This document shows, one piece after another, positions 54,144 to 61,286 of a stretch of 64,000 bases of DNA. This DNA is from Clostridium bornimense (GTDB lineage Bacteria > Bacillota > Clostridia > Clostridiales > Clostridiaceae): positions 1 through 64,000 of the forward strand of contig NZ_JAHLOD010000016.1 of the NCBI RefSeq assembly GCF_018917145.1, read 5' to 3'. Positions within the stretch are counted from its first letter, which is position 1. Every line of letters begins with the position of its first letter. The notes under the pieces are model-generated. The model saw nothing but the letters and a program-made list of their open reading frames with translations. It made no database searches and was not told the DNA's origin. The translations under genes and the position numbers were made by a program.

Positions 54144-54290
54144 CTATTTCTTATTGTTATACTCAACTTCTAGTGTTGGTATCTTAGCTTCTGTTTCATC
54201 ATTAAAATAACCATAACTACTAGATACCAATAATCCAAGTAAAACAACGGATGCTAATAATAATACTATTTTAACTTTCTTTCTACTCAA
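54144..54290 (-). CDS. Module C micro-protein with SipW-type signal
   Basis: 48 residues from TTG 54290, overlapping the TGA of the preceding gene (TTGA). Basic start, hydrophobic helix, SSSYGYFNDE near 24, and an acidic/basic tail ending LEVEYNNKK. Same place and pattern as the micro-proteins of modules A and B. The non-ATG start embedded in a stop codon explains why automated annotation may miss it. Confidence 0.68.
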   Translation of the reverse strand: MSRKKVKIVLLLASVVLLGLLVSSSYGYFNDETEAKIPTLEVEYNNKK

Positions 54291-54961
54291 ATCTTATCAC
54301 CTCTTCTATTGATTTTTGATATTCTTGCCAATACCACTCCCATAATTATCAAAACTGAGGCTTCTAAAATTAAAGTTTCTTTATTGAAAATTGAACCTGT
54401 CTTTGTCAAATTTTTAGTAATTACATTATCTTTTTCTACAGTAACAGTGTATGCATTGGGATATAATATATATTCATAGTTCTTATTTTGAAACTCATTC
54501 CCTGCTAAACTATTGAATGATATATTCATATTAAAATCTACCTTAGAATTCACATCCATATAAATAGGATTCTCAAAATCTATATCCCTATTTGCAAGAT
54601 CAGCTATTTTACCACTATAGATATTTTTACTTCCCTGAGCAATATTAATATTGTATTCTGTATCTAAAATACCCTTTTCTTTAGCTTCATCTAAGCTATA
54701 TACCTTGCCACTATTTATATCACTTATATAACTTCTCTTAAAAGAAATTCCTTTGAGATAACACTTTTCTCCCCATATATTATTTATAGTAAAAGTATTA
54801 TTAACTATATCACTAGGTTTCCATACCCCTTCTTTTTCTCTACTATAAATATAATTGTCATCTTCATCACCAAGAACTCCTATAGAAGTAAAGCAAATTG
54901 TACAAATGGTGACAATACATAGTAATAAGATTTTCTTTGCTTTATTTAACATATTACTCAT
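54287..54961 (-). CDS. Module C anchored fibre subunit with sorting-like C-terminus
   Basis: 224 residues. Signal peptide to about TSIGVLG, then IYSREKEGVWKPSDIV, NIWGEKCYLKGISFKR, YMDVNSKVDFNMN and GNEFQNKNYEYIL. The C-terminus has LTKTGS, a hydrophobic helix and KINRRGDK. Family as in 12785-13420 and 17829-18479. Stop overlaps the micro-protein start. Confidence 0.75.
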   Translation of the reverse strand: MSNMLNKAKKILLLCIVTICTICFTSIGVLGDEDDNYIYSREKEGVWKPSDIVNNTFTINNIWGEKCYLKGISFKRSYISDINSGKVYSLDEAKEKGILDTEYNINIAQGSKNIYSGKIADLANRDIDFENPIYMDVNSKVDFNMNISFNSLAGNEFQNKNYEYILYPNAYTVTVEKDNVITKNLTKTGSIFNKETLILEASVLIIMGVVLARISKINRRGDKI

Positions 54962-54986
54962 ATCTCACCCTACCTATATAGGCATT

Positions 54987-55026
54987 GTTGCACAAAATAC
55001 TGCTAATATGCATTATATTGTGCAAC
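54987..55026 (-). promoter_or_regulatory. Intra-operon hairpin after the module C major subunit
   Basis: Stem GTTGCACAATA / TATTTTGTGCAAC (one bulge) in the gap between the TasA-like gene and the anchored-subunit gene, without a T-run; same position as the module A hairpin at 13442. Likely an mRNA stabiliser or partial terminator. Confidence 0.5.
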
Positions 55027-55045
55027 GTCCCATTATTTATAGAAA

Positions 55046-55795
55046 CTATTTACCGTCTTCTGCCCATCCTGGATTATTTTCTTGAGTTGCTTGTAATTCA
55101 ACTATATTATTAAGATCAAATCCTCCATCTGCAGTAGTTGATGTACTATCATTTTGATATTCATTTCCTGCTTTTAATGGTAATTCGAATCTAACATCAA
55201 CATTCTTTTCAGCACCCTTTGCAACTATTCCTAAATCAACTGCTGATGTGTTTTCTAAGTCAACTTCTACATCATTAACATATAACACCCAACCAGCACC
55301 AGTAAGTTTAGCTAATTCAGCTTTTGCAGCTTCATCATTTTTAACAACTAATTGCATCTTAACTGTTAAATTACTTTCATTCTTTAAAACTAATCCTGCT
55401 TCTTCACCATTTTCTCCCGGAACACCTAATACTAATGCATCTCCTGGTCTAGTAAATTGTACTGGTGTTTTAACTGGTGATCCAATAACAGCTCTTTCTA
55501 TATCATTTGCATCTTTAGCCTTCTTAACTGCATTGATATCAGGGCTGGCATCTCTTTCTGCAGTTGCTCCTGAATGTTTAGCTACATCATAAGACCATTG
55601 AAATTCATCAGCTCCATTATTGTCTACTTCTGCTTTTACAACAACATTACCATTAGTAATTTGAATCTTTTGTAATTTTCCATTTGCTCCATCACCGATT
55701 CCATCATTTTTACCTGTAAAGTACGCAAAAGATGTTGCAACTCCTGCAACCATCACAGCTCCTAATATTCCCGCTAAAACTTTCTTTCTTTTCAT
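55046..55795 (-). CDS. Module C TasA/camelysin-like major fibre subunit
   Basis: 249 residues. SipW-type signal MKRKKVLAGILG then ATSFAYFTGK. Shared blocks: LQKIQITNGNVVV, QWSYDVA, ASPDI, FTRPGDALVLG, NLTVKMQL, VRFELPLKAGNEYQN and ELQATQENNPGW. It lacks the Gly/Ser/Asn tail of modules A and B. No sipW precedes it, so it must rely on a peptidase elsewhere, for example those at 14.4 or 19.4 kb. SD GGGGGA before the ATG. Confidence 0.82.
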   Translation of the reverse strand: MKRKKVLAGILGAVMVAGVATSFAYFTGKNDGIGDGANGKLQKIQITNGNVVVKAEVDNNGADEFQWSYDVAKHSGATAERDASPDINAVKKAKDANDIERAVIGSPVKTPVQFTRPGDALVLGVPGENGEEAGLVLKNESNLTVKMQLVVKNDEAAKAELAKLTGAGWVLYVNDVEVDLENTSAVDLGIVAKGAEKNVDVRFELPLKAGNEYQNDSTSTTADGGFDLNNIVELQATQENNPGWAEDGK

Positions 55796-56013
55796 ATAAC
55801 ATATCCCCCTATAAATAAAAAAATTTATTTAAACAGTAGCTACTTTGTTTAACATAATTTAATTTACTTTATTTTACAGTTCTGTTAAATAATATCACAT
55901 AGTATTTCTTAATGCAATATGCTTTCTTATTTTTTTTAATTAAAGTAAAACATATATTTAATTCACAATTCAATCAATTCACAATTTAGACAGTTCTCAA
56001 TTCACAATGAATG

Positions 56014-56445
56014 TTAATTTTCTCCCATAGAGAAAATATTTTAGTTTTGCGGATAGCAATTTTCAATTCAGGCAGTTAATAAATTTTCATTTCATAATTG
56101 TATTAATAGATGTATTTAGTTCATATATAAAACTGTTATACTTAAGTGTTGTTTTCTCAAATCATGAGTTTCTACTACAAGCTACATGAAAGCAAAGCTT
56201 TCATTAGCCCCCTGTGATAGTTCTATATAAAATACAAATATATTAAGAAAACTATCTTATTCTATACAAAAAATTATTGCACTTAAAATTTCAGAAATTC
56301 CCCCAAAGGGAATTTCATCAATAACTGTGCACTGTGCACTGACAACTGTGCACTGATATACACCTGTGCCTTGTGCCTTCATACCTGTGCCCTGATATCT
56401 ACCTGTGCCTTGATATTCTATTTTGCTAAAAAACTGCTGAACTCT
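56014..56445. repeat. Composite intergenic repeat, right copy (mirrors 15.3-15.5 kb)
   Basis: Order on the + strand: hairpin block ATTTTCTCCCATAGAGAAAAT (here TTTTCTC...GAGAAAA, ~56016-56042), CTTAAGTGTTGTTT (~56142-56155), CACTTAAAATTTCAGAAATT (~56278-56300), tandem TGTGCACTG units (~56328-56355) and CCTGTGCCTTGTGCC units (~56362-56412). This is the reverse of the left copy, with an extra ~170 bases inside. The region 55796-56634 has no gene; a 68-codon frame at 56371 only reads through repeats. Confidence 0.65.
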
Positions 56446-56634
56446 AATCTATCAACTAATACAACACTTCCGAAACCTACTTTACCCTATAAAATTTCGA
56501 TGAAATTCTACGCAAAAATTCTTTATGGAAAATTTTTACACATTTTGTATGGACAAATAACTTACAAAAGATTATAATCTTAACTGTAAATATTTTACAT
56601 TTGTTGTTTATACGTACAAAAGGAGGATAAAGTA

Positions 56635-57522
56635 ATGATAATGGGAATAGATGTGGGATACTCTCACACTAAGGTTTGTACTGAAAATGGTCTCGATATA
56701 TTCCGAAGCACAGTAAATGAAGGTGCTATAGATATTAATGTCAATTCTACTAAGATATCTTTTGAAGGAAAAGATTATACTATAGGTGAAAAAGTCGGTT
56801 CTTTTTCAGTAAAATTGAATAAAATTAATGATAAGATTTTTAGACTATGCCTCTATTCTGCAATAGCTAGAAATCTAAGAAATCATGATACTTCTATAGA
56901 ATTGGTTATAGGCTTGCCTATACAATACTATAAAGATCAAAAAAAGCAATTGATTGATGCTTTAGAAAATACAAATGTTTCTATGACACTAAATAATAAA
57001 CCTATTAATTTTGAAATTACAAAGTGTCTTGTCTTTCCTCAATCTGCCGGTGGAGTAATATTATATCCGGATTTATTTAAAGAAAATATCACTGTTATTG
57101 ATATCGGTGGTATGACTGTTGATGTTGCTTTTTATAGCGACTTTTCGCTCCAAAATTATAGAACTTATGAAGAAGGTATGCTAAAACTTTATGACACTGT
57201 TGTCCAATCTATAAAAGCTAATTATGGTGTATCTTATGATATTCTACAAGCTGAAGATATCATTAATAGCAAGGTTATTCATAAAGATGGTGAAGATATA
57301 GATTGTAGCGATGTTATCGAACAAATTTTAAGTGCTCATGCTAATAGAATAATAACTAGAATTATGGCCGGAATCCGTGAATATGAAATATCAAAACATA
57401 TTTTTATGGGTGGTGGCTCTTATGTATTAAGAAAATACTTACCAGACGTTATTGAAGAAAAAAATATTTTTGCCAATGCCGATGCTTTTTATAGAATTGG
57501 AGTTGAGCGATTTGCGAATTAA
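56635..57522 (+). CDS. ParM/StbA-family actin-like ATPase
   Basis: 295 residues. Actin-like fold: GIDVGYSHTKV near 4-14 (phosphate 1), PQSAGGVI near 134, TVIDIGGMTVDVAFY near 152 (phosphate 2) and IFMGGGSYVLR near 258 (adenosine). It fits the plasmid-segregation ParM/AlfA-type family, which polymerises with ATP to push or pull replicons. SD AGGAGG 8 bases before the ATG. It overlaps by 11 bases the small gene at 57512, a probable ParR-like adaptor. Located next to Feo genes without phage or plasmid genes, so it is either a remnant of an integrated element or a chromosomal actin homologue. Confidence 0.85.
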   Translation: MIMGIDVGYSHTKVCTENGLDIFRSTVNEGAIDINVNSTKISFEGKDYTIGEKVGSFSVKLNKINDKIFRLCLYSAIARNLRNHDTSIELVIGLPIQYYKDQKKQLIDALENTNVSMTLNNKPINFEITKCLVFPQSAGGVILYPDLFKENITVIDIGGMTVDVAFYSDFSLQNYRTYEEGMLKLYDTVVQSIKANYGVSYDILQAEDIINSKVIHKDGEDIDCSDVIEQILSAHANRIITRIMAGIREYEISKHIFMGGGSYVLRKYLPDVIEEKNIFANADAFYRIGVERFAN

Positions 57523-57760
57523 AAAAACTATAAGTATTCAACAAGACGTATTAGAAACAGGACAACATAGAGCTAATGAATTTTTTTCTGGTAACTTTTC
57601 TTTATATATAACTTATTTAATTAATTCTGATGTAAAAGGTGTAATGATTAATAGTGGAATTCATTCCACTAACCAACCTTATACACCACCACCAGCTAAT
57701 GATTATAGTCATAAAAAAGAAGTTAAGAATGCTATCGATAGCATTTTAAATATGGAATAA
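57512..57760 (+). CDS. Small basic protein, probable ParR-like DNA-binding partner
   Basis: 82 residues from TTG 57512 (GGAG 9 bases before); the frame extends further upstream inside the ParM gene but without support. The N-terminus RIKKTISIQQDV followed by a short helical region (RANEFFSGNFSLYITYLI) looks like a ribbon-helix-helix DNA-binding fold, with a Pro-rich linker (QPYTPPPANDY) and a short C-terminal helix that could contact ParM. Assignment rests on gene order, size and this pattern. No clear direct-repeat centromere was found upstream. Confidence 0.6.
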   Translation: MRIKKTISIQQDVLETGQHRANEFFSGNFSLYITYLINSDVKGVMINSGIHSTNQPYTPPPANDYSHKKEVKNAIDSILNME

Positions 57761-57809
57761 AAAAAGACCAACGCAAGCAAATAAACTTTGTAAGCGTGGT
57801 CTTTTTTTC
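57761..57809 (+). terminator. Terminator of the parM-parR pair
   Basis: AAAAAGACCA / TGGTCTTTTT with inner ACGC/GCGT pairing (one bulge) and a T-run, immediately after the stop codon. Confidence 0.85.
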
Positions 57810-57949
57810 AATTCGCAATTCATACAATTCACAATTACTGTTTCTACTATCCGAAGGATTATAATATTTTCCCCGTCAGGGGAAAATCAACCTTAATTGC
57901 GAATTGTGAACTGTGAATTATAAATTGTAATCTATATTCTGTGTTCTGA
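57810..57949. repeat. Dispersed AATTCACAATT and TTTTCCCC hairpin repeats
   Basis: TTCGCAATTCATACAATTCACAATT and its inverted partner AATTGCGAATTGTGAACTGTG flank a hairpin ATTTTCCCCGTCAGGGGAAAAT (~57867-57888) related to the hairpin of the composite repeat at 15489. Confidence 0.6.
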
Positions 57950-59959
57950 TTAAGCAAATCCTAAAAGTGATCCTACTTGGAATACTAATACAGATACTAT
58001 CCATGCTACTGCGAATGTGTATACAGCGGCAAAGATTGTCCATTTCCAAGAGTTTGTTTCTCTCTTTATTGCTCCTAATGCAACTAAGCATGGTGTATAT
58101 AATAATGACATAACCATGAATGACATAGCTGATAATGGTGTAAATACTCCTTGTATTGCTGATACTACGCCTGCGCCTTCTTCAACACCGGCATAGATTA
58201 ATCCCATAGTTCCAACTACTGTTTCTTTTGCTAATATTCCTGTTAGAAGAGATATACCTGCTTGCCATGTTCCGAAACCTGCTGGTTTGAAAATTGGTGC
58301 TATAAATCCACCTATAATTCCAAGTAAAGAGTCTTCACTATTTGCTTCAACACCTACTGGTAAGTTTGATAATGCCCATAATACGATCATTACTGGTATT
58401 ATGATAGTTCCAGCTTTCTTAGCGAAAGCTCCTGCTTTATCCCACATTAATAAAAATACATTTCTTATTGATGGTAATTTGTAACTAGGAAGTTCCATTA
58501 CAAAGTAAGATGGTTCACCTTTAAATAAAGTTTTACTAAATATTTTACCCATTATAAGTGCTACTATTATTCCACCAGCATAAAGTGAAAATAAGATTAA
58601 TGCTTGATGACTCTTAAAGAATGCACTTGTAAATAATGCATATATAGGTAATCTTGCTCCACAAGAGATAAATGGATTTATTAATATTGCTATCATTCTA
58701 TCTTTTTTATTTTCTAGAGTTCTTGTAGCCATAATTCCTGGAACATTACATCCTACACTTACAATCATTGATACGAAAGTTTTACCGTGTAATCCTAATG
58801 CTTTCATTAACTTGTCCATAACATATGCTGCTCTAGCCATATAACCACTATCTTCTAGAATTCCAAGTAATAAATACATAATCATAATTAGTGGTAAGAA
58901 GCTAAGTACAGATCCTATTCCACCAAAAAGTCCGTCTCCAACAAATCCTTGTAACAAGTCTGGAGCTCCCATAGAAGCTAATGCATCTACTACCTTTTCA
59001 CCTAATGTTCCTATAAGTCCATCAACCCAATCTTGAAGACCTGAACCAAAAGAGAATGTTATTTTATAAAGTAAGAACATAACTAATGCAAAGATAGGAA
59101 TTCCTAAAAACTTATTAGTTACAACCTTATCTATTTTATCTGTAATAGTTTCTTTATGCTTTTCATTTCTTACTACAGATTTAGCTACTATATCTCCTAT
59201 AACTGAATACCTTTCATTTACTATTGCCATTTCACCTTCGAAGCCAACTTCTTCTTCAATATCTTTATTGCATTTATCTAATTCATCTTTTAATGCCTTA
59301 TTTTCATCTATGTTAAGTTGCTTCTTCATATAATCATCATTTTCTAATAATTTCAACGCTGCCCAATTAGATGGTATAGCTGATTTATTTTTTGATTTAT
59401 CTATAATTCCTTTAATATCTTTTATACTATTATTTATAGTATCTCCATAATTAATATTTAAATTTGATTTCTTTATGTTATCACTTACGCTGACTTCTAT
59501 TAACTTATCAATACCTTCCTTTTTCAATGCAATAGTAGGTATTACTGGTATACCTAATTCTTTAGAAAGTTCTTTTACATTAATTTGAATATCTTTATTT
59601 TTTGCTTCATCCATCATGTTTAAAGCTAGTACGACTTTTGTTCCCATTTCTAATAGTTGCATTGTTAAATATAAGTTTCTTTCAATATTACTAGCATCTA
59701 CTACGTTTATTACTACATCTGGTTTTTCTTCAATTATATAATTCCTTGCTATAATTTCATCTTCTGAATATGCACCTAAACTATAAGTTCCTGGAAGATC
59801 TACAATTGTATATTCTTTATCATTATACTTTAGTATTCCTTCCTTTTTCTCTACTGTAACTCCCGGCCAATTTCCTACATGTTGCTTTGCTTTTGTTAAA
59901 ATGTTAAATAGACTTGTTTTTCCACAGTTAGGGTTACCTGCTAATGCTATTGTCTTCAT
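57950..59959 (-). CDS. feoB: Ferrous iron transporter FeoB
   Basis: 669 residues. N-terminal G domain: GNPNCGKTSLFN near 7 (G1), VEKKEG switch I region, VDLPGTYSL near 53 (G3) and LALNMMDEA near 112 (G4). A helical GDI-like spacer to ~270 precedes 10-11 membrane helices with two Gate regions (SVGCNVPGIMATR near 402 and the C-terminal SLLYTPCLVALGAI). It imports Fe2+ under low oxygen. Last gene of feoC-like, feoA, feoA, feoB. No C-terminal FeoC fusion. The leading residues and length match Firmicute FeoB. Confidence 0.95.
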   Translation of the reverse strand: MKTIALAGNPNCGKTSLFNILTKAKQHVGNWPGVTVEKKEGILKYNDKEYTIVDLPGTYSLGAYSEDEIIARNYIIEEKPDVVINVVDASNIERNLYLTMQLLEMGTKVVLALNMMDEAKNKDIQINVKELSKELGIPVIPTIALKKEGIDKLIEVSVSDNIKKSNLNINYGDTINNSIKDIKGIIDKSKNKSAIPSNWAALKLLENDDYMKKQLNIDENKALKDELDKCNKDIEEEVGFEGEMAIVNERYSVIGDIVAKSVVRNEKHKETITDKIDKVVTNKFLGIPIFALVMFLLYKITFSFGSGLQDWVDGLIGTLGEKVVDALASMGAPDLLQGFVGDGLFGGIGSVLSFLPLIMIMYLLLGILEDSGYMARAAYVMDKLMKALGLHGKTFVSMIVSVGCNVPGIMATRTLENKKDRMIAILINPFISCGARLPIYALFTSAFFKSHQALILFSLYAGGIIVALIMGKIFSKTLFKGEPSYFVMELPSYKLPSIRNVFLLMWDKAGAFAKKAGTIIIPVMIVLWALSNLPVGVEANSEDSLLGIIGGFIAPIFKPAGFGTWQAGISLLTGILAKETVVGTMGLIYAGVEEGAGVVSAIQGVFTPLSAMSFMVMSLLYTPCLVALGAIKRETNSWKWTIFAAVYTFAVAWIVSVLVFQVGSLLGFA

Positions 59960-59980
59960 ACCGTTCCTCCATTCTTAATC

Positions 59981-60202
59981 TTACAATGCTATCATTATAT
60001 CTTTTGCTAAACTATTGTCTAAAGCAAATCTACTTTCATCAATAGCTACAATTAAACTTCTTCCATCGTTTTTAACTATCTTAATATGATTTCCTGATAT
60101 GATTCCAAGTTCTGAAAGTCTCTTTGTTAATCCATCTTTCTTCGCTATTGCTTTTACTTGCACTATATTTCCCTCTTTTGCAGCAGTCATTGGCATTATC
60201 AT
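59981..60202 (-). CDS. feoA: FeoA-like SH3-domain protein, second copy
   Basis: 73 residues of FeoA type: GLTKRLSELGIISGNHIKIVKND near 28-50 and SLIVAIDESRFALDNSLAKDIMI. SD GGAGATGA. FeoA binds the FeoB G domain or membrane part and supports transport. It lies 12 bases after the first feoA and 21 before feoB. Shares the R-L-LG-G pattern with its neighbour but is otherwise diverged, so the two are probably not redundant. Confidence 0.9.
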   Translation of the reverse strand: MIMPMTAAKEGNIVQVKAIAKKDGLTKRLSELGIISGNHIKIVKNDGRSLIVAIDESRFALDNSLAKDIMIAL

Positions 60203-60213
60203 AAAATCATCTC

Positions 60214-60435
60214 CTATTCTCCCATCACATTTTCAGCTTCACTCTTTCTAAGACTAAGCTTATATCCTCTTACTAAAATCTCTATAGGATCTCCGAAAGG
60301 TGCTTTCCCTGTAACTTGCAACCCAGTTCCAGGTGTTAATCCCATATCTAATAATCTTCTTCTTACTGCACTATCTTTACTAAGATTCTTAATCATCATC
60401 TTATCCCCAATATTTAGTTGATCTAAAGTCTTCAT
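60214..60435 (-). CDS. feoA: FeoA-like SH3-domain protein, first copy
   Basis: 73 residues: DKMMIKNLSKDSAVRRRLLDMGL, TPGTGLQVTGKAPFGDPIEI and RGYKLSLRKSEAENV, the standard FeoA pattern. It follows the winged-helix gene with a 2-base gap, so translation is coupled. Tandem feoA genes before feoB are common in Clostridia. Confidence 0.92.
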   Translation of the reverse strand: MKTLDQLNIGDKMMIKNLSKDSAVRRRLLDMGLTPGTGLQVTGKAPFGDPIEILVRGYKLSLRKSEAENVMGE

Positions 60436-60437
60436 GT

Positions 60438-60701
60438 TTATCCCTCCATCTTTTTCAATACTTTATGTCCCTTTTCAGTAATCTTCCACTCTATTTTGTC
60501 ATTCAACATCTTCGTATTACATCCACAAGAACACTTTTCACACATCGATGTATCACAAGAATCCTTTTCTATATATCCTGAACTTATAAGTTTATTTTTC
60601 ATATCATCTACTAGAGCAGCTGGTAATCCCAATTCTTTTGATATGAAGTTCGTTGAGAAATTTCCTTTCTCCTGTATTAAACTTAGAATTCGTAATAACA
60701 T
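60438..60701 (-). CDS. FeoC-like winged-helix protein with cysteine cluster
   Basis: 87 residues. A winged-helix N-terminus (ILSLIQEKGNFSTNFISKELGL) and the Cys-rich loop CDTSMCEKCSCGC near 49-61, which in FeoC-type proteins can bind an Fe-S cluster or zinc. First gene of the feo operon. It could sense iron or oxygen and regulate FeoB levels or activity. Four-residue variations of the Cys spacing compared with enterobacterial FeoC are seen, so I keep the symbol empty. Confidence 0.8.
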   Translation of the reverse strand: MLLRILSLIQEKGNFSTNFISKELGLPAALVDDMKNKLISSGYIEKDSCDTSMCEKCSCGCNTKMLNDKIEWKITEKGHKVLKKMEG

Positions 60702-60772
60702 ATGATCATCTCTTTCCGTGAAATTTAAATATTAATGTAACCTTATGTAAATAGTCTACTACTTATTTTCAG

Positions 60773-60795
60773 TAATTGCAACTAATTATCAATTA
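60773..60795. promoter_or_regulatory. Inverted repeat upstream of the feo operon, candidate operator
   Basis: TAATTG (60773-60778) and CAATTA (60790-60795) bracket an AT-rich centre with ATTAGTT/AACTAAT symmetry, ~72 bases upstream of the first feo gene. It has the size of a Fur or DtxR-type box but does not match either consensus well. Expected regulation by iron is from general knowledge of feo operons. Confidence 0.3.
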
Positions 60796-60953
60796 CATCT
60801 GAAATTTTATATCTTCTATTAATAATTCTTATTTTCTCAAATTTATTTTATTCCACTTTTCTATATGTTTTTTATATTGATTTTTATTTAGAAAAAAGCT
60901 ATTATATTTGTGAACTAACACAATAGATAAAAACATTTATGGAGGTTATTATT

Positions 60954-61148
60954 ATGATTAGAATTTGTCCATTTTGTTCAGATGTTGATATTGAAGAATT
61001 AAAGGAAATAGTTGGAGAAGAGAATGTAGATGAAGGTTGCATAGGTATGTGTGGTCAATCTCACGTTGCTTACTTCGATGATGAATTAATAGAAGCAATT
61101 AGTGAAGAATCTTTAATCGAAACTCTTAAAGAAAAACTTGAATTATAA
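60954..61148 (+). CDS. DUF1450-like small cysteine protein
   Basis: 64 residues from ATG 60954, preferred because GGAGG lies 8 bases before it (an ATG at 60939 precedes the SD). IRICPFCSDVDIEELK has a CxxC-like pair, and VDEGCIGMCGQSHVAYF a second pair, as in the YuzB/DUF1450 family of thioredoxin-fold ferredoxin-like proteins. Cytoplasmic; function unknown, perhaps iron-sulfur or thiol redox. It has its own terminator. Confidence 0.75.
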   Translation: MIRICPFCSDVDIEELKEIVGEENVDEGCIGMCGQSHVAYFDDELIEAISEESLIETLKEKLEL

Positions 61149-61161
61149 TTTATAAATTACA

Positions 61162-61214
61162 ATGAGACTATCACAGTAACAAATGAAGATTTGTAGGCGA
61201 GAGTCTCTTTTTTA
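61162..61214 (+). terminator. Terminator after the DUF1450-like gene
   Basis: GAGACT / AGTCTC stem (61164-61169, 61202-61207) with inner ACAAAT/ATTTGT pairing and six T. Confidence 0.8.
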
Positions 61215-61286
61215 TTTTTAACAATTCTATTTATTCATTGTAGAAAATATATTTTCACTATGATATAGTACCATAGAGGTGATTCT

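Noticed and set aside
56371-56577. 68-codon frame on + strand (Cys/Leu-rich, starts MCLHTCALIS)
   Set aside because: It reads straight through the CCTGTGCC and TGTGCACTG repeats; the composition is that of the repeat translated, there is no SD, and no other copy keeps the frame.
57452-57511. Longer ParR-like protein starting inside parM
   Set aside because: The 20 extra codons overlap the conserved ParM C-terminus with no SD; TTG 57512 has GGAG at good distance.
60773-60795. Firm Fur box upstream of feo
   Set aside because: The inverted repeat is present but matches the Fur consensus poorly; it is listed only as a low-confidence candidate.
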